A model generated the notes under the pieces. That model worked only from the letters and a program-made list of their open reading frames with translations, ran no database searches and was not told where the DNA came from. A stretch of DNA of 64,000 nt from Rothia dentocariosa ATCC 17931 (GTDB lineage Bacteria > Actinomycetota > Actinomycetes > Actinomycetales > Micrococcaceae), in NCBI RefSeq assembly GCF_000164695.2, contig NC_014643.1, positions 1,860,001 to 1,924,000 on the forward strand, given 5' to 3'. Positions 27,526-37,428 of this stretch are shown here, in pieces (positions within the stretch are counted from its first letter, which is position 1; each line of letters opens with the position of its first letter). A program made the translations under genes and the position numbers.

Positions 27526-28221
27526 ATGAAAATAAAACTGCGGGCTTGGCGGGAAGATGATGCCGCAAGACTCTATGACATATACCGTGCAACGCCCGAT
27601 CTTGTACATCAGATGCCAGCTCTCGGTGGTGTAGAAGATGCACGTATTCTCATCTGCGAAGAGCTTCTTCCGTCTTCTGAACACATCCCATGGTGTTTGG
27701 AAGTTGATAACCAAGCTGCCGGGTGCGTAGGTTTCAGATGTATGGGGCGCCAGCCTTCTGGAACCTGGGATAGAGCTTGGGTTTACTACTGGATCTCGGC
27801 AGAAACCCGAGGGCTCGGTATAACAAGTAGATGCGTGCGTGCGGCGTGCGACTGGGCACAGAATATAGACGCGTCGAATGATAGCGCTGTATCACCTGGA
27901 AAACCCGCAGAACAAGCCAAGATCAGCTACGATTTCTCAGCTCTTACATCCGCAAGGTCCCCACGTGTTCGCCGTTTAGAGCTTGGGTACCGCACCAATA
28001 ACCCTGCATCAGCGGCAGTGGCACGCCATATAGGGTTCGTGGTTGAGGGCGTAGAACGTGAAAAGTTCTGCTACAACGGCGTGCTCTATGATGCCGCCAT
28101 AGCCGCGCGCCTTCACAGAGACGTGGACCATATGCTGGCAGCCACCTCATCGTCTGGAGTGTCGGCAGCGCAGCCCTATAAAGATTCAGGTTCTTCTTCC
28201 AGAGAACACGTAGAATCCTAA
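27526..28221 (+). CDS. GNAT-family acetyltransferase (RimJ/RimL type)
   Basis: The 231-residue protein begins with the R-A-W-R-E-D-D-A-A-R-L pattern of RimJ/RimL-like N-acetyltransferases. It carries the acetyl-CoA pyrophosphate loop as E-T-R-G-L-G-I near residue 92 and the R-L-E-L-G-Y-R-T-N-N-P-A-S-A segment with R-H-I-G-F near the end of the fold. A Ser-rich tail of about 25 residues follows. The acceptor (protein N-terminus or small molecule) cannot be told. The stop overlaps the stop of the convergent oxidoreductase by four bases. Confidence 0.88.
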   Translation: MKIKLRAWREDDAARLYDIYRATPDLVHQMPALGGVEDARILICEELLPSSEHIPWCLEVDNQAAGCVGFRCMGRQPSGTWDRAWVYYWISAETRGLGITSRCVRAACDWAQNIDASNDSAVSPGKPAEQAKISYDFSALTSARSPRVRRLELGYRTNNPASAAVARHIGFVVEGVEREKFCYNGVLYDAAIAARLHRDVDHMLAATSSSGVSAAQPYKDSGSSSREHVES

Positions 28222-29162
28222 GGAACAAGCACCACTTTGCCGCGCACATGCCGGGAGCCCACAAGCTCATGAGCTTTCGCTGCCTGCTCTAGCGGGAAAG
28301 TCTGATCCACGTGAATTTTCACGATCCCCAGCGACATGAGTCGAGCAATCTCACCCAGCTGATAACGGTCGGGATGCACCGTCAGCCACTCTGCCGTAAA
28401 CCCGCGCTCGCGTGCAGTCTCTAAAGGATCGGGGCTTGTGAGGGTCACGATTCGACCGCCCGGAACCAGTACATCCAAAGAATCTACGAAGGTTTGTGCA
28501 CCCGTAGAATTCAGTACCACATCAAGGGTAGGACCTAGAACCTGCCGGAAATCTTGGGTTGTGTAGTCGATAAATTCTGCGCCCAAAGACTGTATAAACT
28601 CACGGTTTTTCTCAGAAGCCGTAGCGTAAACTGTAGCGCCAGCGTCGAGGGCAAGCTGAATCGCGAGATGACCAACACCGCCTGCGCCCGCATGGATCAG
28701 CACGCGCTCCCCGGAAGAAAGTTTCGCAACCTCAAAAAGTGCCTGGTATGCCGTCAATGCTGCCAGGGGAGCGGCACCCAGCTGCTCATCGGGAATATCT
28801 GCAGGGGCGTGCACAAGCTGATGGGCAGGAGCCAAAACGTATTCGGCATATGTCTTACCCGGATGCGGAAACTGCACCAGCCCGAAAACCTTCTCGCCTG
28901 GCTGGAATCCCGTGTAATCGCCCGCCGTTTCACAAACCAAACCGGCAACATCCCATCCTAAAACGGCGGGTTCTTGGTCAAGATTAATCAATGATGCCGC
29001 AGGGCCCAATCCCTTGCGCGTTGTAAGGTCTATAGGATTAACACCAGCGGCGGTAACTTTGAGAAGAACATGCCCGCGAAGGGGCGAAGGCATAGGAGTC
29101 TCTGTAAAATGCAGATTCTCGGGCTCACCCCATACGGTGAGCTGTACCTGGTGCATGGTCAT
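28218..29162 (-). CDS. Quinone-oxidoreductase-like NADP-dependent alcohol dehydrogenase family protein
   Basis: The 314-residue protein belongs to the zinc-independent quinone oxidoreductase branch of the medium-chain dehydrogenase family. It has the GroES-like N-terminal fold (A-A-G-V-N-P-I-D) and the nucleotide-binding G-A-G-G-V-G-H-L-A loop. The structural and catalytic zinc cysteines are absent. It probably reduces quinones or enones with NADPH. The start at 29162 has AAGGGG six bases upstream; the frame upstream to 29228 is not needed. The gene is convergent and overlapping with the acetyltransferase, without an obvious functional link. Confidence 0.88.
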   Translation of the reverse strand: MTMHQVQLTVWGEPENLHFTETPMPSPLRGHVLLKVTAAGVNPIDLTTRKGLGPAASLINLDQEPAVLGWDVAGLVCETAGDYTGFQPGEKVFGLVQFPHPGKTYAEYVLAPAHQLVHAPADIPDEQLGAAPLAALTAYQALFEVAKLSSGERVLIHAGAGGVGHLAIQLALDAGATVYATASEKNREFIQSLGAEFIDYTTQDFRQVLGPTLDVVLNSTGAQTFVDSLDVLVPGGRIVTLTSPDPLETARERGFTAEWLTVHPDRYQLGEIARLMSLGIVKIHVDQTFPLEQAAKAHELVGSRHVRGKVVLVP

Positions 29163-29385
29163 GATGAGCCCCTTCTGCCGTGACGATAACGATTGGAAAC
29201 ATTCTCTCAAGCGCAGGTCACGGGGCAAAATAGCATGTCATAAAAGGCAACTCTCACACATGCCGTTTTCGTGGCGAGTGTGTGTATATCCTAGCTAAAT
29301 TGAAGCCCTATAAGTTCCTGTAGCAGAGAACTATCAGCGCCGTGGGGGCTTATTGCCTAACTATAGAAACCCGGGAACCCTAGTA

Positions 29386-29904
29386 TTACGCGATCTTCTG
29401 AATGAACGTTTCAATCTTTCCCGATAGTCGGTAAAGCATCTGTAGGTTAATAAGAACCACAGCGCTCAAGACCACGGTCAAAATAACTAATTTGAGGTAA
29501 TCGATATGCTGGGTAGCAAAGATAGCGTATAAGGTAATAGCGTTAAACGGCATCGTAAATACTGCGGTCCTGCTGCCCGGTGCCCATCCCGGAAAGATAA
29601 ACGCCTCGCGGATATGAAGGATAAGATGCAGGATATAAGCGATAAAGATAGCTGTGACGGTCTCAATGGAATCAAATATGACCCCGCTAAAAAGGATCAG
29701 ACAAGCAACAATAAATTCTTCACCGATCATGGCGGCAATAGCTGCGGTTGAGGGGTAATGGTCTTGCCCCGCTATAAACATTTCGTCGTGGTACCGGTTA
29801 TCGCTGGAGTACTTCTCGATATAGCGGCGCACGAAGATGATCTCCTCAAATTCGTGCACCATGAAGAGAGCGATCGTAATAAATGCAAAAGTGCCTATAG
29901 ACAT
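29386..29904 (-). CDS. HXXEE domain membrane protein
   Basis: The 172-residue integral membrane protein carries H-E-F-E-E near residues 16-20 and a second acidic pair in I-G-E-E-F, the features that name the HXXEE family. About four to five membrane segments are visible. The family has no proven function; the conserved His and Glu residues suggest metal binding or hydrolysis in the membrane. The start at 29904 is preferred to 29943 because GGGAGG lies five bases upstream. It stands alone, with a tRNA gene upstream on the same strand. Confidence 0.8.
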   Translation of the reverse strand: MSIGTFAFITIALFMVHEFEEIIFVRRYIEKYSSDNRYHDEMFIAGQDHYPSTAAIAAMIGEEFIVACLILFSGVIFDSIETVTAIFIAYILHLILHIREAFIFPGWAPGSRTAVFTMPFNAITLYAIFATQHIDYLKLVILTVVLSAVVLINLQMLYRLSGKIETFIQKIA

Positions 29905-30029
29905 CCTAGCCTCCCAGGTTCCTGCATAGTTTCGTTTCTCCACGTTATTTCATGGTATGGCTCAGCGGGCTAATGTCAGTAGTTCAATAAAAATGGTCTA
30001 CCCGCTGAAGCAGATAGGCCCGTAAAAAG

Positions 30030-30102
30030 TGCCCTTGAAAGGATTCGAACCTTCGACTTCTTGCTCCGGAGGCAAGCGCTCTATCCACTGAGCTACAAGG
30101 GC
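30030..30102 (-). tRNA. tRNA-Arg (anticodon CCG)
   Basis: Read on the minus strand, the 73-base sequence folds as a cloverleaf: a 7-base acceptor stem GCCCTTG/CAAGGGC, a D arm with AGCTCAGTGG, an anticodon stem CTTGC/GCAAG around loop CTCCGGA, and a T arm with GGTTCGAATCC. The anticodon CCG reads the arginine codon CGG. The discriminator base is A and the CCA end is not encoded. Confidence 0.96.
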
Positions 30103-30206
30103 TGACATATGAAATTTTGGTGACCGCCTTGGCACCTCAACCGGAAACTAGGCGTTTCAGCCGCATACGGCGCACAAGCGAACCTCTATATCCTATCAGA
30201 TGTTGC

Positions 30207-30212
30207 TAGAAT
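30207..30212 (+). promoter_or_regulatory. Candidate -10 box of leaderless argS mRNA
   Basis: TAGAAT lies eight bases before the ATG at 30221, and there is no Shine-Dalgarno sequence. No good -35 box is visible. Confidence 0.45.
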
Positions 30213-30220
30213 ATGTAGCT

Positions 30221-31885
30221 ATGACTCCCGAAGAATTATCAGCAGCAATTGCTCAAGAACTCGATAAAACTATCGCATCCGGTCAGCTTACCCTCGCAGA
30301 TAACGCAGAGCTTCCCCTCGCGCGCGTGGAACGCCCGAAATCTCGCGAACACGGTGACTGGGCGACTAATATTGCGCTGCAGCTCGCCAAGAAAGTTGGC
30401 AAGAATCCTCGCGAAGTAGCAGCTGTTCTTGCCGATAAAATTGCCTCAATTCCGGGAGTTTCAACGGTAGATATTGCCGGTCCAGGCTTCCTCAATATAA
30501 CCCTGGATGCGGCTGCGGCAGGCACCCTCGCCGCCACTATCGTCGAAGCTGGAAATACATACGGAACCAGCGATAAATTCGCGGGAAAAACCATTAACCT
30601 TGAATTCGTCTCGGCTAACCCCACCGGCCCCATCCACTTGGGTGGAACCCGCTGGGCGGCCGTGGGCGATGCGCTCGCCAATATCCTCGAAGCCGAGGGC
30701 GCAAATGTGGTGCGCGAATACTACTTCAACGATCACGGCACCCAAATTGATCGGTTCGTAAACTCGCTTCTTGCCGCTGCCAAGGGAGAGCCTACCCCTG
30801 AAGACGGCTATGCGGGCGCCTATATTACCGATATCAAAGATCAGATTCTCGCCCAGCGCCCAGACGCGCTCGACGCTGAAAACCCTGCAGAAGTTTTCCG
30901 TGAAATCGGAACCGAGCTTATGTTCGCGCAGATTAAAGAGTCTCTGCACCGTTTCGGTACCGACTTTGATGTCTTCTTCCACGAAAACTCGGTATTTGAA
31001 TCTGGCGAGGCCGACCGCATCATTGAGCAGATGAAACAGGATGGTCAGCTTTTTGAATCCGAGGGCGCGTGGTGGATGCGCACCACCGATTACGGCGATG
31101 ATAAAGACCGGGTGGTCATTAAATCGGATGGTAATCACGCCTATGTTGCTGGAGATATTGCGTATTTCCGCAATAAAATGACCCGTCCTGAGAACCCTGC
31201 GGACATAGCCATCTATATGCTTGGTGCAGACCATAGCGGCTACGTAGGACGACTCAAGGCTATCGCTCAAATCTTGGGGTACCGGACCGAGCAGATTGAG
31301 GTCATGATTGGGCAGCTGGTGAACCTTGTCAAGGACGGCAAACACGTGCGTATGTCGAAGCGCGCCGGTAACGTCGTCACCCTTGAAGACCTTGTAGAGG
31401 CTGTGGGTGTGGATGCGGCACGTTACGAACTGATCCGCTACTCGGTAGACAGCACAATTGATATCGATCTTGATCTGCTTGTGCAGAAGAGCAGCGATAA
31501 CCCTGTCTATTATGTGCAGTATGCGCACGCCCGCACTGCGGCTGTAGAACGTAATGCCATTGATGCTGGCGTGCATCTTGCCGATGGCGTGGACACAGGG
31601 CTTCTGAATACGCCCGCAGATACTGAGCTTCTTGCAGTGCTGGGGCAATACCCGGCAACCGTGCGTACTGCAGCGGAATTCTACGAGCCGCACCGCATGA
31701 GCCGTTATCTGGAAAACCTTGCGGCGGCCTACCACAGCTGGTACGGCCTCTCGCGCGTGGCTCCAAAGGGCGATGAGCCAGTGACTGATCTGCACCGTAC
31801 CCGTTTGCTTCTCAACAATGCAACACGTCAGGTACTCGCCAACGGATTGGGTCTGCTGGGGGTCACCGCCCCCGAGCGTATGTAA
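30221..31885 (+). CDS. argS: Arginyl-tRNA synthetase
   Basis: This class I synthetase charges tRNA-Arg. The 554-residue protein has an N-terminal additional domain (about 1-100), the HIGH-type motif as H-L-G-G after N-P-T-G-P-I, the K-M-S-K-like M-S-K-R-A-G-N loop at about residue 378, and a helical anticodon-binding domain ending in the conserved G-V-T-A-P-E-R-M tail. ATG 30221 agrees with the family start; the frame opening at 30200 adds seven residues without support. It begins the conserved argS-lysA-hom block. A tRNA-Arg gene lies next to it on the other strand. Confidence 0.96.
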   Translation: MTPEELSAAIAQELDKTIASGQLTLADNAELPLARVERPKSREHGDWATNIALQLAKKVGKNPREVAAVLADKIASIPGVSTVDIAGPGFLNITLDAAAAGTLAATIVEAGNTYGTSDKFAGKTINLEFVSANPTGPIHLGGTRWAAVGDALANILEAEGANVVREYYFNDHGTQIDRFVNSLLAAAKGEPTPEDGYAGAYITDIKDQILAQRPDALDAENPAEVFREIGTELMFAQIKESLHRFGTDFDVFFHENSVFESGEADRIIEQMKQDGQLFESEGAWWMRTTDYGDDKDRVVIKSDGNHAYVAGDIAYFRNKMTRPENPADIAIYMLGADHSGYVGRLKAIAQILGYRTEQIEVMIGQLVNLVKDGKHVRMSKRAGNVVTLEDLVEAVGVDAARYELIRYSVDSTIDIDLDLLVQKSSDNPVYYVQYAHARTAAVERNAIDAGVHLADGVDTGLLNTPADTELLAVLGQYPATVRTAAEFYEPHRMSRYLENLAAAYHSWYGLSRVAPKGDEPVTDLHRTRLLLNNATRQVLANGLGLLGVTAPERM

Positions 31886-32068
31886 TGCCGAACCGACCGG
31901 AAGCTGCGTACCCCGCCAACACGATGACGGGGCACGCGGCTTTTGTATATTGGTTTATCCGCTATCTGAACACCACCTATGAGCAGCATCGTGGCAGCAA
32001 GGCGTTCCGATATAGTGGTGATGGCATCACGAATCTGTGACCGTGACACAAGACCCGAGGACTTCTGC

Positions 32069-33583
32069 ATGAGCGACGCACAATCCCTGTACGCCCCCGA
32101 CTGGCTTACCTGCCCCGAACATCCGGCTGAGCTGAACCGTACCATCTGGACGGACTCATTTCAGCGTAATCATGGGGGAGAGCTAACCATCGACGGCATT
32201 GCAGCGAGTGAGCTTGTCAAAGAGTTTGATACTCCGCAGTACGTATTTTCGGAAGATACATTCCGAGCTAGGGCACGCGGGTACCGCCAGGCATTCAAGG
32301 ATGCTTTCGCCCGGTATGGCGCGCAGGTGAGTGTCTACTACGCAGGAAAGTCATTCTTGTGCACGTCCGTGGCGCGGTGGGCGCATGAAGAAGGTTTGTG
32401 TCTTGATACGGCATCGGGAGGGGAACTGGCGATTGCCCTGCGGGCTCAGGTTCCCGGGCAAAATATTGCGCTGCACGGTAATAACAAGTCGCACGGCGAG
32501 ATTGTGCGCGCCATCAAACACGGAGTAGGGCGTGTGGTGGCAGATTCCGTTGACGAGCTTAAACTCATCGCGGATGTGCATGCCGAGCTGAACGCAGAAC
32601 GCGCTGCAGCGGGGCAGGAGCCGTATCCGGCGGTTCCCGTGCTCATTCGGATTACGCCCGGTGTACATGCCTCCACCCACGAATCTATTGCTACGGCGCA
32701 TGAAGATCAAAAATTTGGGATGTCGCTTCAGCCTGGAACCGCGCGTCTTGCCGGGTTAGAGGCAGATGAACTTGAGTATTGGTCAACCACTGAGGACGAA
32801 TCCTACGCGATGCTTGCCGCCGGTATCCTCACCGCTACGGATTCCCTGGAATTTCGGGGTATTCACTGCCATATAGGCTCACAGATTTTTGAGGCGCAGG
32901 GCTTCGAGCAGGCGGCAGATACGGCTCTTACCTTTATGCACGCCGTGAACCAGAAATACGGTCTTAGCCTGCCTGAGCTTGACCTGGGCGGCGGCTACGG
33001 TATTGGCTATACCGAGGCCGATACCCCGCGCAGTATTGAGCAGATTACCGTCTCGATTGCGGATGCAGTCGCGGCAACCTGCGTGCGTCTTGGCCTGGCG
33101 ATTCCGCATATGTCTTTTGAACCTGGCCGCTCGATTTCAGGCCCCTCAGGGGTGACGCTTTACACCGTCGGCACCATCAAAAACGTGAGTATTGAGGATG
33201 AGCACGGTCAGATTCGAGTGCGCCGGTACGTCTCTGTGGACGGCGGTATGAGTGATAATGCGCGCCCAGTGCTCTATGACGCCGACTATGCGGTAACCCT
33301 GGCAAACCGCGCCCCGGCGGGAGAGCACGTGCTTTCACGTGTGGTAGGTAAACACTGCGAATCGGGTGATATTGTGGTGCGGTATTGCTATCTTCCTGCT
33401 GACCTGCGTGCGGGGGATATTCTCGCGGTGCCAGCTACCGGTGCGTACTGTTATGTGCTGGGGTCGAACTATAACTACCTGAGCCGTCCGCCGGTTATTG
33501 CTACGTCGGCGGGGGAAGCGGCGCATCCTATTATTCGTCGCCAAAGCGAAGATGAGATGCTTGCTCTCGATACGGGCTTCTAG
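32069..33583 (+). CDS. lysA: Diaminopimelate decarboxylase
   Basis: It converts meso-diaminopimelate to lysine, the last step of lysine synthesis. The 504-residue PLP enzyme has the cofactor lysine in V-Y-Y-A-G-K-S-F near residue 88, the glycine-rich phosphate-binding D-L-G-G-G-Y-G-I-G-Y, and the E-P-G-R-S motif of fold III decarboxylases. The start at 32069 has GAGGAC upstream; a longer frame from 31979 lacks support. Actinobacterial LysA proteins are about 450-475 residues, so this one carries modest insertions. hom follows after 205 bases, as in mycobacteria. Confidence 0.94.
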   Translation: MSDAQSLYAPDWLTCPEHPAELNRTIWTDSFQRNHGGELTIDGIAASELVKEFDTPQYVFSEDTFRARARGYRQAFKDAFARYGAQVSVYYAGKSFLCTSVARWAHEEGLCLDTASGGELAIALRAQVPGQNIALHGNNKSHGEIVRAIKHGVGRVVADSVDELKLIADVHAELNAERAAAGQEPYPAVPVLIRITPGVHASTHESIATAHEDQKFGMSLQPGTARLAGLEADELEYWSTTEDESYAMLAAGILTATDSLEFRGIHCHIGSQIFEAQGFEQAADTALTFMHAVNQKYGLSLPELDLGGGYGIGYTEADTPRSIEQITVSIADAVAATCVRLGLAIPHMSFEPGRSISGPSGVTLYTVGTIKNVSIEDEHGQIRVRRYVSVDGGMSDNARPVLYDADYAVTLANRAPAGEHVLSRVVGKHCESGDIVVRYCYLPADLRAGDILAVPATGAYCYVLGSNYNYLSRPPVIATSAGEAAHPIIRRQSEDEMLALDTGF

Positions 33584-33788
33584 TACGGGCACCAAATCTT
33601 TTCCGCATGATGACCCGCATGGCGTATGTTTGGGTAAGAAACTGCTTGTAATATAACGACACCCCCGTAAATGGCGGTAATGTTGGCGTCTTGACCGCGT
33701 CCAGGCGCCGCTCTCTTGATACAGTTGATGATGACGTCGCCCGTTCGTACAGGCGCGTTCACCACTCGGTCAAAATGTAGGAGATAAC

Positions 33789-35072
33789 GTGACTGACACC
33801 ATTAAGGTTGCTCTGCTCGGCGCTGGGAACGTTGGTTCTCAGGTAGCGCGTATTTTTAGTGAGGATAGCGCGGTTCTCAAAGAACGGATAGGTGCGCCTG
33901 TTGAGCTGATCGGTATAGCCGTGCGTGATACTGCGGCTAAACGCCACTGGGATGCCGAACCAGGGCTGTATACCACCGATGCAGACGCCCTGATTGACGC
34001 TGCCGACGTGGTGATCGAGCTGACCGGCGGTATTGAACCTGCACGAACCCGCATTCTGCGCGCTCTAGAGGCAGGTAAATCGGTGGTTTCAGGGAATAAA
34101 GCGCTTCTGGCAAAACACGGTGTTGAGCTACAGGCTGCTGCCGATAAGTCCGGTGCACAGCTTTCCTATGAGGCGGCGGTCGCCGGTGCAATTCCGATTT
34201 TGCGCCCCCTGCGCGATTCTTTGGCAGGAGATACTGTCACACGTGTGCTGGGCATTATGAACGGCACCACCAACTACATTCTGGACCAGATGGATACCAC
34301 CGGCGCAACCTTTGCCGATGCGCTCAAAGACGCCCAGGAACTCGGCTATGCCGAAGCAGACCCCACCGCTGACGTTGAAGGTCATGATGCTGCATCAAAG
34401 GCGGCTATTGTAGCCTCATTGGCGTTCCACTCTGATTTCACCATTGATGACGTTCACATAGAGGGTATTACCGCCGTAAACGCCGATGACGTTGCCGCCG
34501 CAGATGCCGACGGCTACGTGATTAAACTCCTGGCTATTTGTGAGCGCGACGGTGACGGAGTCAATATTCGCGTAGCTCCTACGCTCATTCCACGGCAGCA
34601 TCCGCTAGCAGGTGTCCATGGCGCGTTTAATGCCGTGTTTGTACAGGCGCAGAACGCAGGCGAGCTGATGTTCTATGGCCCTGGTGCCGGTGGGGCACCG
34701 ACCGCTTCTGCTGTTCTGGGTGATTTTGTGTCGTTGGCGCGCCGTCTGGTATTGGGCGGTCCGGGTGTGCCCGAGTCCTCTTACGCGCAGCTGCCTGCTA
34801 CCGGATTGGGCGACATTATCTCCCGCTATTCGGTAGGCATGTTGGTTGATGACAAATTGGGCGTACTCGCAAATATTGCTCGTATTTTCGCCGAACACGG
34901 TATTTCGGTGGATTCTTTGCGTCAATCTACTCCGCGGGATGGCGCCGCACAGATTCGCCTGGTGACGCACTCTGCCAAAGACTCTGACCTGCGCCGCGCG
35001 ATCGCGGTGATCGACGGTTTAGATACTGTGCGTGAGATTATTTCCGTGATTCGCGTCGAGTCCGGTAAATAG
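33789..35072 (+). CDS. hom: Homoserine dehydrogenase
   Basis: It reduces aspartate semialdehyde to homoserine, the branch point towards threonine and methionine. The 427-residue protein has an N-terminal Rossmann loop G-A-G-N-V-G-S, the catalytic/substrate segment G-I-M-N-G-T-T-N-Y-I, and a C-terminal ACT domain from about residue 350 (I-A-R-I-F-A-E-H-G-I-S-V) that in this family mediates threonine feedback inhibition. The start is GTG at 33789 with AGGAGA upstream. thrC and thrB follow. Confidence 0.95.
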   Translation: MTDTIKVALLGAGNVGSQVARIFSEDSAVLKERIGAPVELIGIAVRDTAAKRHWDAEPGLYTTDADALIDAADVVIELTGGIEPARTRILRALEAGKSVVSGNKALLAKHGVELQAAADKSGAQLSYEAAVAGAIPILRPLRDSLAGDTVTRVLGIMNGTTNYILDQMDTTGATFADALKDAQELGYAEADPTADVEGHDAASKAAIVASLAFHSDFTIDDVHIEGITAVNADDVAAADADGYVIKLLAICERDGDGVNIRVAPTLIPRQHPLAGVHGAFNAVFVQAQNAGELMFYGPGAGGAPTASAVLGDFVSLARRLVLGGPGVPESSYAQLPATGLGDIISRYSVGMLVDDKLGVLANIARIFAEHGISVDSLRQSTPRDGAAQIRLVTHSAKDSDLRRAIAVIDGLDTVREIISVIRVESGK

Positions 35073-35151
35073 ATCAGGAAGACTAGAATTTCAGCGCGGA
35101 AATTCTCAAGTCCGCGCGAGTAAAACCATCAGCAGAAAGTAGGAGAATCCC

Positions 35152-36252
35152 ATGGCACATGTGTGGCAGGGCGTCATTAACGAATACCGCGATCGTCTTC
35201 CGTTCGGGGACGAGGTAAAACCGGTAACTCTAGGCGAAGGCGGAACCCCGCTGATTCACGCACCGGCGCTGTCAGCGCAGACTGGCAATACGGTATACCT
35301 CAAATTCGAGGGGATGAACCCCACCGGATCTTTCAAAGACCGCGGCATGACGAGCGCTATTACTGCCGCTAAACGCGAAGGTGCGAAGGCTGTTGTGTGC
35401 GCTTCGACCGGTAATACTTCAGCGTCGGCAGCGGCATATGCGCTTCAAGCGGGGATGCGCTGCGCGGTACTCGTGCCGGACGGCAAGATTTCGATGGGCA
35501 AACTCTCGCAGGCCATCGCCCACGGCGCTGATATTATTCAGATTGACGGAAACTTCGATAACTGCCTCGAAATTGCCCGTAAACTCAGCGAGAATTACCC
35601 AGTATTCTTGGTGAACTCGGTGAACCCCTACCGCATTGAGGGTCAGAAGACCGGTTCTTTTGAGGTCGTCGACACCCTGGGAGATGCCCCCGATTACCAT
35701 CTGCTCCCGGTAGGTAACGCGGGCAATATTACCGCTTATTGGAAGGGGTACAAGGAGTATTCCGAGCCCTATACGAACCGTGACGGCAAGGTCCTAGAGC
35801 CGGTCGCCACCAAGCGACCCATCATGTGGGGTTTCCAAGCAGCTGGCGCGGCCCCGATTGTTGCAGGGCACCCGATTGACACTCCCGAAACGATTGCGAC
35901 CGCAATTCGCATCGGTAACCCTGCCTCATGGGAGAAAGCTGAAGCGGCACGCGACGAATCCGGCGGCGTGATTGAAGCTGTCACCGATGAGGAGATTCTT
36001 GAGGCGCACCGCTGGCTCTCTTCCCGCGAGGGCGTTTTCGTTGAGCCCGCTTCAGCCGCTGGTGTTGCGGGTCTGCTCAAGAAACATCGCGCGGGTGAGG
36101 CTCCCGAGGGCAAGACCATTGTCATTACGGTGACGGGTCACGGTTTGAAGGATCCGCAGTGGGCGCTGGAACCGGTCAACGGTGCGAAAGTTGAACCGAC
36201 TAAGGCAGCCTTCGATGTTGTGGCTGTGGCAGATATTCTTGACCTGAACTAA
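35152..36252 (+). CDS. thrC: Threonine synthase
   Basis: It converts O-phosphohomoserine to threonine with PLP. The 366-residue enzyme has the cofactor lysine K62 in [10 protein letters not shown], the phosphate cup with S-T-G-N-T-S-A-S, and the G-N-A-G-N loop. Its size and pattern match the compact actinobacterial class. It lies 79 bases after hom with an AGGAGA site. A terminator hairpin follows it, so thrB probably has a promoter of its own or depends on read-through. Confidence 0.95.
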   Translation: MAHVWQGVINEYRDRLPFGDEVKPVTLGEGGTPLIHAPALSAQTGNTVYLKFEGMNPTGSFKDRGMTSAITAAKREGAKAVVCASTGNTSASAAAYALQAGMRCAVLVPDGKISMGKLSQAIAHGADIIQIDGNFDNCLEIARKLSENYPVFLVNSVNPYRIEGQKTGSFEVVDTLGDAPDYHLLPVGNAGNITAYWKGYKEYSEPYTNRDGKVLEPVATKRPIMWGFQAAGAAPIVAGHPIDTPETIATAIRIGNPASWEKAEAARDESGGVIEAVTDEEILEAHRWLSSREGVFVEPASAAGVAGLLKKHRAGEAPEGKTIVITVTGHGLKDPQWALEPVNGAKVEPTKAAFDVVAVADILDLN

Positions 36253-36285
36253 CCACCCTATAGCCTGTTAACCGATAGGTCGATG

Positions 36286-36321
36286 CGCCCTTGTCCGAGA
36301 AAATTTTCTTGGGCAAGGGCG
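36286..36321 (+). terminator. Rho-independent terminator after thrC
   Basis: Eighteen-base arms at 36286-36303 and 36304-36321 pair with one wobble and one mismatch, the A/T-rich centre forming the loop. A TCTTATTC stretch follows. Confidence 0.7.
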
Positions 36322-36447
36322 TCTTATTCTGTCCGTAACCCGCTCAATGCTAGGATAAATTCTCGTAAAGTAAGTGACATTAGTGTTGTTCCACCGCTTG
36401 AACAGCACAGTATGCGCTCCTAACATCCACATGCACCCGAGGTTTCC

Positions 36448-37428
36448 ATGTCGAATTCTGATACCCCTATCACATGCGCAGATATTCCTGTCGGTAAAAC
36501 CGTCACCGTCAAGGTTCCGGCATCAAGTGCTAACCTCGGGCCCGGCTACGATACCTTAGGGGTGGCTTTAGGGTTTTATGATGAACTTAGGGTTGAGCGT
36601 ATTTCTGAAGGTTTAGAATTTGAGCTTTCCGGCGAGGGCAGTGAGGCCGTACCGCGCGATGAAACCCATCTGGTGATTCAGGCGATGCGTTCCACTTTTG
36701 AGAAGGTCGGACTTCATGATTTCCCAGCCCTCAGGCTGACGGCGCACAACCGTATTCCGCATTCACGTGGCATGGGCTCATCTGCCTCCGCTATTGTTGC
36801 GGGCGTTGCGGCGGCTTCCGGGTTGCTTCCCGAGCACGCTCAATTGAGCCGTGACCAGATTCTTCAAGTAGCTTCAGACCTTGAAGGACACCCCGATAAT
36901 GTGGCGCCTTCGGTGTATGGTTCGCTATCAATATCCTGGGGCGAACTGGGGGACTGGCGCTCGTTGGTCGTACCGGTTCATTCTGCCGTTGTACCTATCG
37001 TAGCGGTACCCGATTATGAAGTTTCTACAAAACTTGCACGTTCGCTGATTCCTGCTGAGATTCCGCATGAGCAGGCTGCGGCAAACTCAGGTCGTGCTGC
37101 TTTATTGATTCAAGCCCTTTCGCAAGCACCGGAGTATCTTATGGATGCAACCGTGGACTATCTGCATCAGGGGTACCGTATTCCTGCGATGCGACCGAGT
37201 GCGGCGCTGGTTGCCTATCTGCGTGATCGGCAGCTTCCCGCCGTAATTTCGGGGGCCGGGCCTACCGTATTAACCTTCTCCCGTAGCTGTGAAGAAGTCG
37301 CTGCAGCACAGCGAGCGATCGCTGAGTTTGAGGTTACTCATGAGGGGAACGAATATGAGGGGCGTCGCCTGTCATGGCGCGTCATGCCCCTTGAAATCGA
37401 TGCAGAAGGTGTTATAGTTACACAGTAA
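36448..37428 (+). CDS. thrB: Homoserine kinase
   Basis: This GHMP kinase phosphorylates homoserine for ThrC. The 326-residue protein contains the ATP-binding loop H-S-R-G-M-G-S-S-A-S-A and the C-terminal G-A-G-P-T-V-L motif. The N-terminal V-P-A-S-S-A-N-L-G-P-G-Y-D is characteristic of ThrB. ATG 36448 follows a GAGG site. The gene is separated from thrC by a terminator and 195 bases. The order hom-thrC-thrB is the usual one in actinobacteria. Confidence 0.95.
   Translation: MSNSDTPITCADIPVGKTVTVKVPASSANLGPGYDTLGVALGFYDELRVERISEGLEFELSGEGSEAVPRDETHLVIQAMRSTFEKVGLHDFPALRLTAHNRIPHSRGMGSSASAIVAGVAAASGLLPEHAQLSRDQILQVASDLEGHPDNVAPSVYGSLSISWGELGDWRSLVVPVHSAVVPIVAVPDYEVSTKLARSLIPAEIPHEQAAANSGRAALLIQALSQAPEYLMDATVDYLHQGYRIPAMRPSAALVAYLRDRQLPAVISGAGPTVLTFSRSCEEVAAAQRAIAEFEVTHEGNEYEGRRLSWRVMPLEIDAEGVIVTQ

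Noticed and set aside
33584..33788. Leader peptide or riboswitch controlling hom
   Set aside because: A 14-codon frame exists but is not enriched in Thr, Met or Ile, and I find no attenuator-like alternative hairpins or lysine riboswitch core.
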